A DNA stretch of 64,000 nucleotides from an uncultured Clostridium sp. (lineage in GTDB: Bacteria > Bacillota > Clostridia > TANB77 > CAG-508): positions 1-64,000 of the forward strand of contig USFR01000005.1 in NCBI GenBank assembly GCA_900553945.1, in the 5' to 3' direction. Positions 36,195-45,278 of the stretch are shown here, in pieces (the first letter of the stretch is position 1; each line of letters starts with the position of its first letter). A program made the position numbers and the translations under genes. Below the pieces are notes generated by a model that was not told the DNA's origin, did no database searches, and was given only the letters and a program-made list of their open reading frames with translations.

Positions 36195-37511
36195 ATGAAT
36201 AAATCACGAAAAGTTTTTTCCTTCATTATTTTTGCAATAATTTTATGTAGTACTTTTTCATCAACTCTAGCAACAGTATTAGCAGAAAAAACAGATGAAT
36301 TAGAAAAAAATCTTTCATCAGAAGCAGTATTGCTAATGGAGGCTTCTACAGGAAAAGTAATATATGAAAACAACGGATATGAAAAAAAATATCCTGCAAG
36401 TACAACAAAAATTATGACAGCTATTCTTGCAATTGAACATTGCAATTTAAACGAAACAGCAACAGCTAGTGAATTTGCAATAAATTCCGTTCCAAGCGGA
36501 TATTCAACTGCAAATATCCAAATAGGTGAAACACTTTCAGTAAAAGATTTACTATATGCATTAATGTTACAATCAGCAAATGAAAGTGCCGTTATTTTAG
36601 CTGAACACGTTTCAGGATCTCAAGAAGCATTTGCAAATTTAATGAACAAAAAAGCAAAAGAAATAGGTTGCAAAAATACACACTTCGTAAATCCAAATGG
36701 AATTCACGATGAAAATCATTATACAACAGCTTATGATTTAGCACTTATAGCTCAATATGCAATGAAAAATCAAACTTTCAGAGATATCGTAAAAACAACA
36801 TCATTCACATTACCAGCAACAACATCATATCCTTCAGAAAGCAGAACATATGCAAACACAAACAACTTAATAATCTACGATGCACGAAATAGACCAGATA
36901 ATTACTATTACAAATACGCAACAGGTATTAAAACAGGTTACACAAGTGCAGCTAAAAATTGCTTGGTTGCCTCTGCTGAAAAAAATGGAATCGAATATAT
37001 CTCAGTTGTATTAGGAGCTTCAATAACATATGAAAATACTGGATCAGTAAGTCACAGATATGTTGATACAATAGCATTATTCGATTACGCGTTTGATAAC
37101 TTTTCATTCAGAAAACTAAAAGCAGCGAATAACCTAATAAAAACAATAAAAATCGAAAACGGAAAAAAAGATAAAAACTCACTAGATTTACTTATTTCAA
37201 GTGATGTAAACTCACTAGTTAGTATAGACAATAAAAACACTCAAATAGAACCAGAAATCACATTAAAAGAAGGATTAGCAGCACCAATAGCCAAAGGAGA
37301 TATCGTAGGAACAATTTCATACAAAGTTGAAGGAATTAGCTACACAACAGACCTTATTGCAGGAAACGATGTTGAAGAATTTAAAGCAAGCAAAATTGGT
37401 ATTTATATATTAATATTCTTAATTTTAATAATAGTAATTCTAGCTGCTATACGATACTATAACCTAAAAAAGAGAAGTCTAAAAAACAGAAATAAATATA
37501 TTATTCAATAA
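36195..37511 (+). CDS. dacF: D-alanyl-D-alanine carboxypeptidase (DacF type)
   Basis: A 438-residue class C low-molecular-weight penicillin-binding protein. It has a signal peptide (VFSFIIFAIILCSTFSSTLATVLA) and the nucleophile motif YPASTTKIMTAILAI (SxxK). SANESAVILAEHVSG (SxN) and YKYATGIKTGYTSAAKNCLVASA (KTG) follow, then a C-terminal beta domain and a final membrane helix (IGIYILIFLILIIVILAAIRYY). It trims the terminal D-Ala of peptidoglycan stem peptides. The start at 36195 follows GAGGAGA; the ATG at 36177 lies on that site and is rejected. Confidence 0.94.
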   Translation: MNKSRKVFSFIIFAIILCSTFSSTLATVLAEKTDELEKNLSSEAVLLMEASTGKVIYENNGYEKKYPASTTKIMTAILAIEHCNLNETATASEFAINSVPSGYSTANIQIGETLSVKDLLYALMLQSANESAVILAEHVSGSQEAFANLMNKKAKEIGCKNTHFVNPNGIHDENHYTTAYDLALIAQYAMKNQTFRDIVKTTSFTLPATTSYPSESRTYANTNNLIIYDARNRPDNYYYKYATGIKTGYTSAAKNCLVASAEKNGIEYISVVLGASITYENTGSVSHRYVDTIALFDYAFDNFSFRKLKAANNLIKTIKIENGKKDKNSLDLLISSDVNSLVSIDNKNTQIEPEITLKEGLAAPIAKGDIVGTISYKVEGISYTTDLIAGNDVEEFKASKIGIYILIFLILIIVILAAIRYYNLKKRSLKNRNKYIIQ

Positions 37512-37516
37512 ACCAT

Positions 37517-37551
37517 AAAAGACATTATTCTTTTTAAGAATAATGTCTTTT
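37517..37551. terminator. Bidirectional terminator between dacF and the LCP gene
   Basis: AAAAGACATTATTC and GAATAATGTCTTTT are perfect 14-bp complements around a 7-nt loop, with a T-rich tail in the plus direction. It serves the two convergent genes. Confidence 0.92.
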
Positions 37552-37559
37552 CTTTTTTT

Positions 37560-39047
37560 TTATTCATATACTACTTGATTCATATCCTGTCCAACAATAA
37601 TTGTAATATCATAGTCTAACGCTTTTTTGCCTTCTGAAATATTTCCATATCCTAAAGTATTAACTAATTCGTCAACAACTTCTTCTTTTTTTTCATTTCT
37701 ATTAATTACCTTTGTAGTTTTACTAATTGTTGTTGTTCCTATATCCTCAATTTTATATCCCTTATTTTTTAATCTATCTTTAACTTTTTCAAATGATGTA
37801 TCATCACCAGTTGCATTTAATACTTGCAATTTTATATATTCAGGATTTAATACTGCAGTTTCATTTGAATCAGCCTCTGATTTTTGCTGTTTAAAAGTAA
37901 ACATCTCTTGTACTAATTTTTTAGTCGCAGTTTTATCAGCTCTATAGAACCATACCTTTCCACCCATTCCATTATTTCCAAACAAAGCAGATGCACCAGG
38001 TACATAAGCAGTTTCAATTGCAGAAACATCAAAATCAATTACCGCAGGTGAATATTTCATAACATAATCCATATCCATATTTGTTTCAACATTACTAAAA
38101 ACAATCTCAATTAATTGATTTATTTTAGTAATATTTTTAGCTTGTAATGTTTGCTTTGCTGTCTCCATAATAAACTCTCTTTGAGTTCTCATTCTACCAA
38201 TATCATTATCACCATATTCTGATGGGTAACTTGTTCCATCATTGTTATGTCTAAATCTTAAAAGTTGCTCAGCTTTATCTCCATTAAGTCTTTGTAATCC
38301 TTTAGTTAAATGAATATGCAAGTCTTGTCCATCATCGTCATAATTCATATCTATTGGTACATTGAATTCAACACCACCAATTGCATCAACAGTCTTAATT
38401 AGCCCTTCATTTTTTACAACTAAATAATTATTTATATCAAGTCCAGTTAACTTTTCAACTTCATTTAAAACCTTTGTGGCACCGGCATTTCCTCCACCGC
38501 CACGTTGATATGAAGCATTTATCTTATCATATCCACCAGCAGTAACTTCGCTCTTTCCAACAAAAGTATCTCTTGGAATAGATAACATTGAAACCTCTTG
38601 AGTTTTAGGATAATAAGCACATAAAATAATTGTATCAGTAAGAATATTTCCTTCATCTGTACTAACACCTAATACCAAACAATAAATTGGAGCTAAATTT
38701 GCAATATCTTCTTCAGTTTGACCTGTAGCCATAAGAGCAATCTCTTTAGCGCCTCCCTTTACCATATTCTTAAAATTCCAATCATATTTGAATCCAAGCC
38801 ATCCAACCAAGCAACCTAGCAATAATATTATAAGTAAAATCAATATAAGCAATACCTTTAATATTGTTTTTATAATTCTAACAAAAATATTACTCTTCTT
38901 TTTTCCTTTTTTGTTTTTAGGCTCTTTTTTATCTTTTCTTTCTTTTTTATTTTCAGCTTTTTTCTCGGCCTTTTTTTCCTCTTTTTCTCGCTTTTTTCTC
39001 TCTTTTGCTTCTCTTTCTTCTTGTTCTCTTTTTTCTCTTCTACTCAC
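37560..39047 (-). CDS. LytR-CpsA-Psr (LCP) family cell-wall ligase
   Basis: A 495-residue protein. Its cytoplasmic N-terminus is a Lys/Glu/Arg helix (about 1-52). One membrane helix follows (IIKTILKVLLILILLIILLLGCLVGWL), then an LCP domain: YCLVLGVSTDEGNILTDTIILCAYYPKTQEVSMLSIPRDTFV. NASYQRGGGGNAGATKVLNEVEKLTGLDINNYLVV and LLRFRHNNDGTSYPSEYGDNDIGRMRTQREFI carry the Arg/Asp residues that bind pyrophosphoryl-lipid substrates. A LytR_C domain (YIKLQVLNATGDDTSFEKVKDRLKNKGY) ends it. LCP enzymes attach wall polymers to peptidoglycan. GTG start with AGGAG upstream. Confidence 0.93.
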   Translation of the reverse strand: MSRREKREQEEREAKERKKREKEEKKAEKKAENKKERKDKKEPKNKKGKKKSNIFVRIIKTILKVLLILILLIILLLGCLVGWLGFKYDWNFKNMVKGGAKEIALMATGQTEEDIANLAPIYCLVLGVSTDEGNILTDTIILCAYYPKTQEVSMLSIPRDTFVGKSEVTAGGYDKINASYQRGGGGNAGATKVLNEVEKLTGLDINNYLVVKNEGLIKTVDAIGGVEFNVPIDMNYDDDGQDLHIHLTKGLQRLNGDKAEQLLRFRHNNDGTSYPSEYGDNDIGRMRTQREFIMETAKQTLQAKNITKINQLIEIVFSNVETNMDMDYVMKYSPAVIDFDVSAIETAYVPGASALFGNNGMGGKVWFYRADKTATKKLVQEMFTFKQQKSEADSNETAVLNPEYIKLQVLNATGDDTSFEKVKDRLKNKGYKIEDIGTTTISKTTKVINRNEKKEEVVDELVNTLGYGNISEGKKALDYDITIIVGQDMNQVVYE

Positions 39048-39106
39048 TTTTATTCTCCTATAATAAATATAATTTGTATTATATCAAACTTAGACAAATT
39101 TTTCAA

Positions 39107-39760
39107 TTACTTCATTATAACATCAACAATTACATTATTCTCATAAATCATATTACCTAATTTAGATTTTTCAATAGTCTTTTCAATCTTTCCATCCAAA
39201 CATACTGGATTTAAAATATATAAAACAGCAAACACTAAATTAACTATAAGAAATCCCTCTATAATTCCATAAATAATACCACCTGAAACATTAAATTGTT
39301 TTATAATAGGAAAATTTCCTATTATATCAGCAATAACATTTAAACCTATGAATATTAATCTTACAATTATTAAGAAAACAATAAATGATAATATTTGAAT
39401 AATCGTTAAAGTCAATTGATCAGCCACATAACGAGCAGCATTATCTTTAGAATTATTAATCGCTTCATCAATATATTTTCCTGATATTTTTAAAATAGTA
39501 TTATTCTCTTTCTCTTCATCGTTAATATTAGCAAAATCAACATCTTTTATTTTTTCATATATAACATCACTAATCTTATCATCTACAGTAGTACAATCAA
39601 TTATCATTTTTGCAATTCCTCTATAAAAAATTAAAGCAACAATAATAGATAGCACTATAGCAACAATTTTAACTGCAACCTTTATTAATCCTCTTTTATA
39701 TCCAACAAAAATACAAAGCAACATAACTGCTATTACTAAAAAATCAATTAATATTCCCAT
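39107..39760 (-). CDS. CvpA-family membrane protein
   Basis: 217 residues, four predicted membrane helices: IDFLVIAVMLLCIFVGYKRGLIKVAVKIVAIVLSIIVALIFYRGIAKMI is the conserved CvpA N-terminus (GxxRGxxxxxx). A hydrophilic loop of about 55 residues follows, then ILSFIVFLIIVRLIFIGLNVIADIIGNFPIIKQFNVSGGIIYGIIEGFLIVNLVFAVLYIL. CvpA relates to envelope homeostasis and, in E. coli, colicin V export; the exact role is not settled. It lies between DUF5711 and LCP genes on the same strand. Confidence 0.87.
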   Translation of the reverse strand: MGILIDFLVIAVMLLCIFVGYKRGLIKVAVKIVAIVLSIIVALIFYRGIAKMIIDCTTVDDKISDVIYEKIKDVDFANINDEEKENNTILKISGKYIDEAINNSKDNAARYVADQLTLTIIQILSFIVFLIIVRLIFIGLNVIADIIGNFPIIKQFNVSGGIIYGIIEGFLIVNLVFAVLYILNPVCLDGKIEKTIEKSKLGNMIYENNVIVDVIMK

Positions 39761-39830
39761 AACACCATTCCCTCCTACAAATAAATTTAGTTGGAAACAA
39801 ATTAAATTTCAATATTTTTAGCATACAATA

Positions 39831-41000
39831 TTATAAATTAACTATTGAAATCTTATCCTTAAATACAATTATTCCAATTTTATTGGAAACCAATACACTT
39901 TTAACCTCTTGGTTTCCAATAAAATTCTTAACTAACCAACCATTATTATCAATAAATTGAACTTCTTTTCCTAGATTCAAAGCAATCCTATTATCCTTGC
40001 AAACCAAAGATTTAATACTTCCCTCTATTATATAAACTTTCTCCGAATTATTTTCGTTAGTAATCTTTAATCTATAATCAGACTTAAACACACTAGATTC
40101 CTCTTTATCAATTCTAACAAACCCCTTTCTAGAATCTACTTCCAAATAAGCTGTCAAATCAGAAAATTCATACAGTCTGTCACTTGAAGAATCCGTCATT
40201 TTTAACACATAATCCTCAAAACTACACACTAGTACATTCTTGCTCTGAAAATTCATTCCAGTTAATAATTTGTTACTCTCAGCTTCATAAGTATTAATAG
40301 TAGCATTTTCTGATGAAGTAGAAGCCAGTCCAACTGAAACCATTTCAATTTTTGTAACAGGCAATATTGTAGAATTATCAACCTCTGCAATCGCTATATA
40401 CTTACTATCATCTGATATATCAACATCTATAACATAAGTTGAAAGATATTTACTAAATAATAAATCACCATTCTCATTAAATAACATAACGATTGATTCG
40501 TAAGTTGTACCAGTCACAGAAACTGCAACATATCCCTGTTTATTAACAGAAACCTTTGAGATTTTTCCCTCAATATCCTTCTGCCAAACTAAACTATTTG
40601 ATTTTATTAAACACACCTTCTGCAAACCATAATCAGCCAATGCTAAATATTTATCCTCAGAATCCGCAATAGGTTTAGACAAAGTCATCTCAATATTTCC
40701 AGTTTGTTTTGCATCAGTATTATAGAAATTAATACTACCATCAGAATACACAACTAAACTCTTATCATAAGCATAAATCAAAGATAAATTATCCGTATCT
40801 ATAGTCAAACTATTGGCATCATTTTCAGAAATTCTCTTTTTAAGAATATATGTATCTATAAATGAATTAAAACTTTTATTAGCCATATACAAAGCTATAA
40901 AAACTAAAATTATAATTGCTATCAAAGTAATGATAGTAAATTTAATCATTTTTCGATTTTTCCTTCTCTCCTTAAATTTATCCAAAGAATATTTTTTCAT
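39831..41000 (-). CDS. DUF5711-family membrane-anchored beta-propeller protein
   Basis: 389 residues with a basic cytoplasmic start (KYSLDKFKERRKNRKM), one membrane helix (IKFTIITLIAIIILVFIALYMA) and an extracellular region of repeated four-strand units. Examples are KSLVVYSDGSINFYN, KYLALADYGLQKVCLIKSNSLVWQKDIEGKISKVSVNKQGYVAVSVTG and YVIDVDISDDSKYIAIAEVD. This fits DUF5711, a putative beta propeller of Clostridia. The function is unknown. It is probably transcribed with CvpA and the LCP gene, both envelope-associated. Confidence 0.75.
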   Translation of the reverse strand: MKKYSLDKFKERRKNRKMIKFTIITLIAIIILVFIALYMANKSFNSFIDTYILKKRISENDANSLTIDTDNLSLIYAYDKSLVVYSDGSINFYNTDAKQTGNIEMTLSKPIADSEDKYLALADYGLQKVCLIKSNSLVWQKDIEGKISKVSVNKQGYVAVSVTGTTYESIVMLFNENGDLLFSKYLSTYVIDVDISDDSKYIAIAEVDNSTILPVTKIEMVSVGLASTSSENATINTYEAESNKLLTGMNFQSKNVLVCSFEDYVLKMTDSSSDRLYEFSDLTAYLEVDSRKGFVRIDKEESSVFKSDYRLKITNENNSEKVYIIEGSIKSLVCKDNRIALNLGKEVQFIDNNGWLVKNFIGNQEVKSVLVSNKIGIIVFKDKISIVNL

Positions 41001-41101
41001 TCGATTTCTCCCTTTTTATATACATATTTATACCAATTATGACTTATTTTTTCAAGTTTTTTTTTATGTCGATAGTATTTATTTGGAGATTTTTTAAATA
41101 T

Positions 41102-41314
41102 CTATAATCCAGATATAAAAAACTGTTTAATTCGAATCCACTCTTCATCAGTTTCCATCATAACCTCTAAATTATCCATTGAAAATTTAACACAATCATT
41201 TATAAAACTACTCATAGAAAACAAATCATATTGTCCAACTATTTTTCTAACCATAGCAACAACATCTTTTTCAAGAGTACATGTAATTTGTTTCAATTCA
41301 CCTTTTTTCGACAT
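41102..41314 (-). CDS. Small ribbon-helix-helix-like protein
   Basis: 70 residues from the ATG at 41314: MSKKGELKQITCTLEKDVVAMVRKIVGQYDLFSMSSFINDCVKFSMDN. The short strand followed by two helices, with the turn before SMSSFINDCV, resembles a ribbon-helix-helix DNA-binding fold. The homology is not secure. A strong GGGGGGAAGT site immediately precedes this start. It stands alone, divergent from ldh, and could regulate it; no toxin partner is visible. Confidence 0.6.
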   Translation of the reverse strand: MSKKGELKQITCTLEKDVVAMVRKIVGQYDLFSMSSFINDCVKFSMDNLEVMMETDEEWIRIKQFFISGL

Positions 41315-41456
41315 ACTTCCCCCCTTTTTTATATAATATACCAAGATTTCTCTTTATTCAATACGTTTACATCTGAATTATATTTTGCTTGATTTTTAAA
41401 AGTCCGTGTATTATAATTGGAAATTGGAAATGTTTTAAACAAGAAAGGTGATTTAT

Positions 41457-42419
41457 ATGATAGGAAAAAGAAAAGTAATATTAGTTGGAACAGGTTTTGT
41501 TGGAATGAGTATGGCATATGCCCTATTAAATCAAGGAAACGCAAGTGGCGTTAATGAATTAGTTTTAATTGATGTTCTAAAAGACAAAGCAGAAGGCGAA
41601 GCAATGGATTTATGTCATGGACTTCCATGTTCTCCAAGCCATATGAAAATAAAATCTGGTGAATATTCAGAATGCAAAGATGCTGATATCGTTGTTATCA
41701 CTGCAGGATTAAGTCAAAAACCAGGACAAACAAGATTAGAATTATCAAACGCAAATGCAAAAATAATGAAAAATATAACAGAACAAGTAATTGCAAGTGG
41801 ATTCAAAGGAATTTTCTTAGTAGCATCTAATCCTGTTGACTTAATGACAAAAGTAGTCCAAGAAGTTTCACAATTTCCAACAAGAAAAGTTATAGGATCA
41901 GGTACAGCACTTGATACATGTAGATTAAGATATTTAGTAGGAGACTACTTAAATGTTTCAAATAAAAATGTACACGCCTACATCATGGGTGAACACGGAG
42001 ACTCTTCATTTGTTCCATGGGATCACGCATATGTTGGATGCAAAAAAATAAAAGACATCATAAAAGATGCAAAAAAGGATTTATCAGTTCTAGATAAAAT
42101 ATATGTTGAAGTTCGTGATGCAGCATATGAAATAATTGAAAAGAAAAAAGCAACATACTATGGAATTGGATTAGGACTTGCTAAAATAGTAAAAACAATA
42201 TTAAACAATACAAACGAAATATTAACTGTATCAGCATACCTTAATGGTGAATATGGTCACAAAGATATTTATATTGGAGTTCCAGCAATAATCAATAGTA
42301 ACGGAGCAAGAGAATTACTTGAACTTGAATTAAATCCTGAAGACCAGAAAAAACTAGATGAAAGTTGCAAAATCTTAACAGAAAACATGAACTCAATAAG
42401 AGAAGTTTTAAACGCATAG
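41457..42419 (+). CDS. ldh: L-lactate dehydrogenase
   Basis: 320 residues of an NAD-dependent LDH: KVILVGTGFVGMSMAYALLNQGN (Rossmann motif, GxGxxG), LVLIDVLKDKAEGEAMDLCHG, VVITAGLSQKPGQTRLELSNANA and IFLVASNPVDLMTKVV. GSGTALDTCRLRYLV contains a substrate-binding Arg, and YIMGEHGDSSFVPW contains the catalytic His. It regenerates NAD+ by reducing pyruvate to lactate, complementing the por operon at the pyruvate branch point. The start at 41457 has AAAGGTG seven bases upstream; the GTG at 41448 lies on that site. A terminator hairpin is about 80 bases downstream. Confidence 0.95.
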   Translation: MIGKRKVILVGTGFVGMSMAYALLNQGNASGVNELVLIDVLKDKAEGEAMDLCHGLPCSPSHMKIKSGEYSECKDADIVVITAGLSQKPGQTRLELSNANAKIMKNITEQVIASGFKGIFLVASNPVDLMTKVVQEVSQFPTRKVIGSGTALDTCRLRYLVGDYLNVSNKNVHAYIMGEHGDSSFVPWDHAYVGCKKIKDIIKDAKKDLSVLDKIYVEVRDAAYEIIEKKKATYYGIGLGLAKIVKTILNNTNEILTVSAYLNGEYGHKDIYIGVPAIINSNGARELLELELNPEDQKKLDESCKILTENMNSIREVLNA

Positions 42420-42501
42420 TATCAACAGTAAAACATATTAATATTAAATTCTTTACCAAAACCAATTTAATATTTAGTAAACTTTTTAAACAATATATAT
42501 T

Positions 42502-42527
42502 GAGCTAACTACCGCAGTAGTTAGCTC
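42502..42527 (+). terminator. Terminator-like hairpin after ldh
   Basis: GAGCTAACTAC and GTAGTTAGCTC form a perfect 11-bp stem with a 4-nt loop (CGCA), followed by ATTCTT. The T-run is short. Confidence 0.7.
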
Positions 42528-42619
42528 ATTCTTAATATATATCGTGCTAAAATTTTAAAAAAAATTATTATAAACTATTGACAACTCATAAAAAAAGCAG
42601 TATACTAAATAAGCATTAC

Positions 42620-42696
42620 GGGTCAGTAGCTCAGTTGGATAGAGCACGCGCCTTCTAAGCGCGGGGTCGGGGGTTCGAACCCCTCCTGGCTCACCA
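42620..42696 (+). tRNA. tRNA-Arg (anticodon TCT)
   Basis: A 77-nt cloverleaf: acceptor GGGTCAG with CTGGCTC (two G-U pairs), D arm AGCTCAGTTGGATAGAGC, anticodon stem CGCGC/GCGCG around CTTCTAA, T arm GGGGTTCGAACCCC and an encoded CCA end. The anticodon TCT reads AGA codons, which dominate Arg usage in this AT-rich genome. Confidence 0.97.
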
Positions 42697-42697
42697 A

Positions 42698-42722
42698 AAA
42701 CCTAAGATTAAATCTTAGGTTT
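42698..42722. terminator. Terminator after tRNA-Arg(TCT)
   Basis: AAACCTAAGATT pairs with AATCTTAGGTTT, followed by six more T. It terminates the tRNA transcript and overlaps the last codons of the convergent amidohydrolase-like gene. Confidence 0.85.
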
Positions 42723-43332
42723 TTTTGTTGTCTAAAATTTTTTCTAATTCATTAACAATATCTTTAACAACTCTCTTCACCTTATCAAAATCAAAATCTT
42801 CATAAGCCCTATGCATAAATCTATTATTAATTTCTATCTGAAAACAAGGAATCTTACATTTCTCCGCAACATCGCAAGATACAACATTATGATGTGAAGC
42901 ATTAAAAGGTTTATCAATCTCAACATGCTGAAAGCCATAATCTTTAAAACACTTCCAAACAACATCAAGCATATCCTTTCTTCCCTGAATATTTTTCATA
43001 CAATTAGTTCCAATACATATATCAGTCTCCCTTTCAGCACGCATTGTATGTATATCAAGCAAACATTTAATTTCATTTTTCTTAATAAAATTCACCAATT
43101 CTGCTCTATATGTGGATTTCTCATCCCAATTTGGATCATTATAAAAAAACTTTGTTTTATAAATACAAGAGCACCCCAAATTAGAAGCCACACTCTTTAC
43201 CAAAACACCACTTCTAGTTTCTCTTCTTTTTATTTTATCATGTCTCCATTGATCATAACAATGAGGCGCAGACAACATTACCTTGCCTCCTCTTTTTTTA
43301 ATGCAAAAATCCTCAAACTTTTCAATTATCAT
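42715..43332 (-). CDS. N-formylglutamate amidohydrolase-like protein
   Basis: 205 residues: VMLSAPHCYDQWRHDKIKRRETRSGVL, VNFIKKNEIKCLLDIHTMRAERETDICIGTN, SHHNVVSCDVAEKCKIPCFQIEINNRF. The H..E/DIH and EIN positions match the zinc-site scheme of the N-formylglutamate amidohydrolase (HutG-like) superfamily. The protein is shorter than characterised enzymes and its substrate cannot be inferred; a histidine-degradation role has no support from neighbours. It is a monocistronic gene between two tRNAs. Confidence 0.75.
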   Translation of the reverse strand: MIIEKFEDFCIKKRGGKVMLSAPHCYDQWRHDKIKRRETRSGVLVKSVASNLGCSCIYKTKFFYNDPNWDEKSTYRAELVNFIKKNEIKCLLDIHTMRAERETDICIGTNCMKNIQGRKDMLDVVWKCFKDYGFQHVEIDKPFNASHHNVVSCDVAEKCKIPCFQIEINNRFMHRAYEDFDFDKVKRVVKDIVNELEKILDNKKT

Positions 43333-43462
43333 ATAATCACCTATTTAAAAATATATACTATTATTAAACGCATTTCAATTTTTTCAAAAAAATTTATTTT
43401 TTTTTCGTTTTCCCCTTGAATTTCTTTTTAATCCGTGGTAATATATATAAGCAGTTTGATTT

Positions 43463-43538
43463 CGAGGTGTAGCGCAGTTGGTAGCGCGCGTGGTTTGGGA
43501 CCATGAGGTCGCAGGTTCGATCCCTGTCACCTCGACCA
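43463..43538 (+). tRNA. tRNA-Pro (anticodon TGG)
   Basis: A 76-nt cloverleaf: acceptor CGAGGTG with CACCTCG, D arm AGCGCAGTTGGTAGCGC, anticodon loop TTTGGGA, T arm AGGTTCGATCC and an encoded CCA. The downstream DNA is a mobile-element scar. Confidence 0.97.
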
Positions 43539-43598
43539 TATTAGACCGTTTTTCAAGGAAATCGAATAGAATTTTAAAACAGTCAACAAAATTAAAAA

Positions 43599-43632
43599 GT
43601 GCTATTTTCTAAGGATTTTAGAGAATAGCACA
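43599..43632. terminator. Hairpin terminator after tRNA-Pro
   Basis: GTGCTATTTTCTAA pairs with TTAGAGAATAGCAC around GGATT, then CAATTTTTTT. It would end the tRNA-Pro transcript or begin the scar region. Confidence 0.8.
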
Positions 43633-43805
43633 ATTTTTTTGCGTTCTAAAAAATTCTCAAAAATTCCAATATTTTGTTCAGAAAAATGTTCCGCAATTTT
43701 TAAAATCTTAAAAAAAATTGTTCCGCAAATTTTCGCAAAGCAAAATTCATTGATATTTAGCCGCTTTCAGTGTTGTTCAAAAAAACTGAAAGGAGAACTA
43801 TTGTT

Positions 43806-44138
43806 ATGGATTTTATACCTTATAAAGTAAATGAATATCTTGAAAATACTTTTTATCAAGTTCCAAAAGAATTATTTACAAACCCTTATTATAAAAAACT
43901 AAATTCAGATAGCATACTTTTATATGCTCTTTTACTTGATAGACTATCTGTTTCAAGAAAAAATGAATGGATTGATGAAGATGGTAATGTATTTTTATTA
44001 TTTGCAAGAAAAGATGTTGAAAAGAAATTGAAATTATCAGATAAGACAATTACTAAAGCTTTTAAACTATTAGCTGAACATAAGCTAATATATGAGAAAA
44101 GATTAGGTTTTAGAAAAAGGAATATTATAAAGAAATAG
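43806..44138 (+). pseudogene. RepA_N-type replication initiator, N-terminal remnant
   Basis: 110 codons: YLENTFYQVPKELFTNPYYKKLNSDSILLYALLLDRLSVSRKNEWIDEDGNVFLLFARKDVEKKLKLSDKTITKAFKLLAEHKLIYEKR matches the N-terminal winged-helix domain of replication initiator A proteins of plasmids and integrative elements. Those proteins normally run about 250-300 residues. Here the frame ends at 44138 and the following frame belongs to a relaxase. GGAG precedes the ATG. Two copies of TGTTCCGCAA (43687 and 43719) upstream could be origin or operator remnants. It is interpreted as a deletion scar. Confidence 0.75.
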
Positions 44139-44515
44139 ATAAATTTAATAAATTAGCAGATGAAATGAATTTAATATGCACTTATAATCTAAATTCAAAG
44201 GAAGATGTACAAAATTTAAGAATACAATATATTGAAGAAGTTACACCTTTAAAAGCAGAACGAGAAAAATTAAGACAGTTATACAAAAAAACTACTAATG
44301 AGGCTGATAAAACTATTCTTCAAGCTAAAATAGATATTATTACTGAAGATATTAATAAAATAAATTCTAAAATACAAACTTGCAAACGAATTATTACCAA
44401 AGCTGAAAAAGGCGAAAAAGAAACTATTTTAATAAATAATAGAGCATTAGAAAATCAACAAAATAATGAGCAGGAAAATTCAATTAATAAAAATAAAGAT
44501 AAAAAAAAGAATTAG
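44114..44515 (+). pseudogene. Relaxase C-terminal fragment
   Basis: The frame open from 44114 encodes KKEYYKEIDKFNKLADEMNLICTYNLNSKEDVQNLRIQYIEEVTPLKAEREKLRQLYKKTTNE and later KINSKIQTCKRIITKAEKGEK. This is the coiled C-terminal region seen in relaxase/mobilization-nuclease proteins of small integrative elements. The nuclease domain is absent, and the fragment has no credible start. The repA remnant runs straight into it out of frame at about 44115-44138, so an internal deletion joined the two genes. Confidence 0.6.
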
Positions 44516-44569
44516 ATAGAGCTCTTTAGTAGTTCTATCTAAAATCTAAGTTATCTCATTACTAAATAA

Positions 44570-45268
44570 TTAAATATATTTCCATATTTTTTTATATTGT
44601 TCAAGTTGTTCATTTTTTTTAACCTGTGCTACAGGATGATATAAAGGAATTATAATAAAATCTTTTAATTTTATTTCTGGATAATTAATAATTGTATCTT
44701 TTAAAGTCTTACAAATAGTAAAATTATAGGTCTTTGATAATGAATAGATTGGATAATATCCTAATGTTAATATGACTTTGGGTTTAACTATTTCAATTTG
44801 TTTCATTAAATATTCGCTACAATTATTTGTAGATTTTTTTAAATCAATATTATTCCCTCTGTAATTATCTCCTTTTCTTGCACACATAATTGCATTAGTA
44901 ATAAATATATCACCTAAACTATATGTATTATTTGAAGATTCTTTAATATAATATTCTAGTTGTTTTTTGGTATTGCTTTTTTCTTGTTCAATTAAATATT
45001 TCCAATTACTTTTACTTGGATTTTTTATATACTGTTCATTGAACATTTTCATATCATTAAAAGGTCCCCAATCTTGACCTATAATCATAATTTTAGAATC
45101 TAATCTATTAAACCAATCTGTCCAAATGGATGGTATATTTCTGCAAAAATCATAATCATTATAAATATTTATCAAAGAACAATCTTTACCACTTTTATTT
45201 TTAATATTAACACATCTTTCACAAATTCCTAATTCTTTTAATAATTCATTATATAACTATTTTTTCAT
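44570..45268 (-). pseudogene. Uracil-DNA glycosylase-superfamily gene with early amber codon
   Basis: The ATG at 45268 has AGGAG seven bases upstream, then reads Lys, Lys and an in-frame TAG (45257-45259). After it the frame continues without interruption: LYNELLKELGICERCVNIKN (CxxC), SKIMIIGQDWGPFND (UDG motif A-like), GDIFITNAIMCARKGDN, PKVILTLGYYPIYSLSK and IIPLYHPVA (motif B-like His-Pro). Without the stop the protein would have about 232 residues. A TTG at 45175 could restart translation but lacks a good ribosome binding site and would lose the CxxC. It closes the accessory operon that begins at AbiEi. Confidence 0.7.
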
Positions 45269-45278
45269 TAAATAGCTC

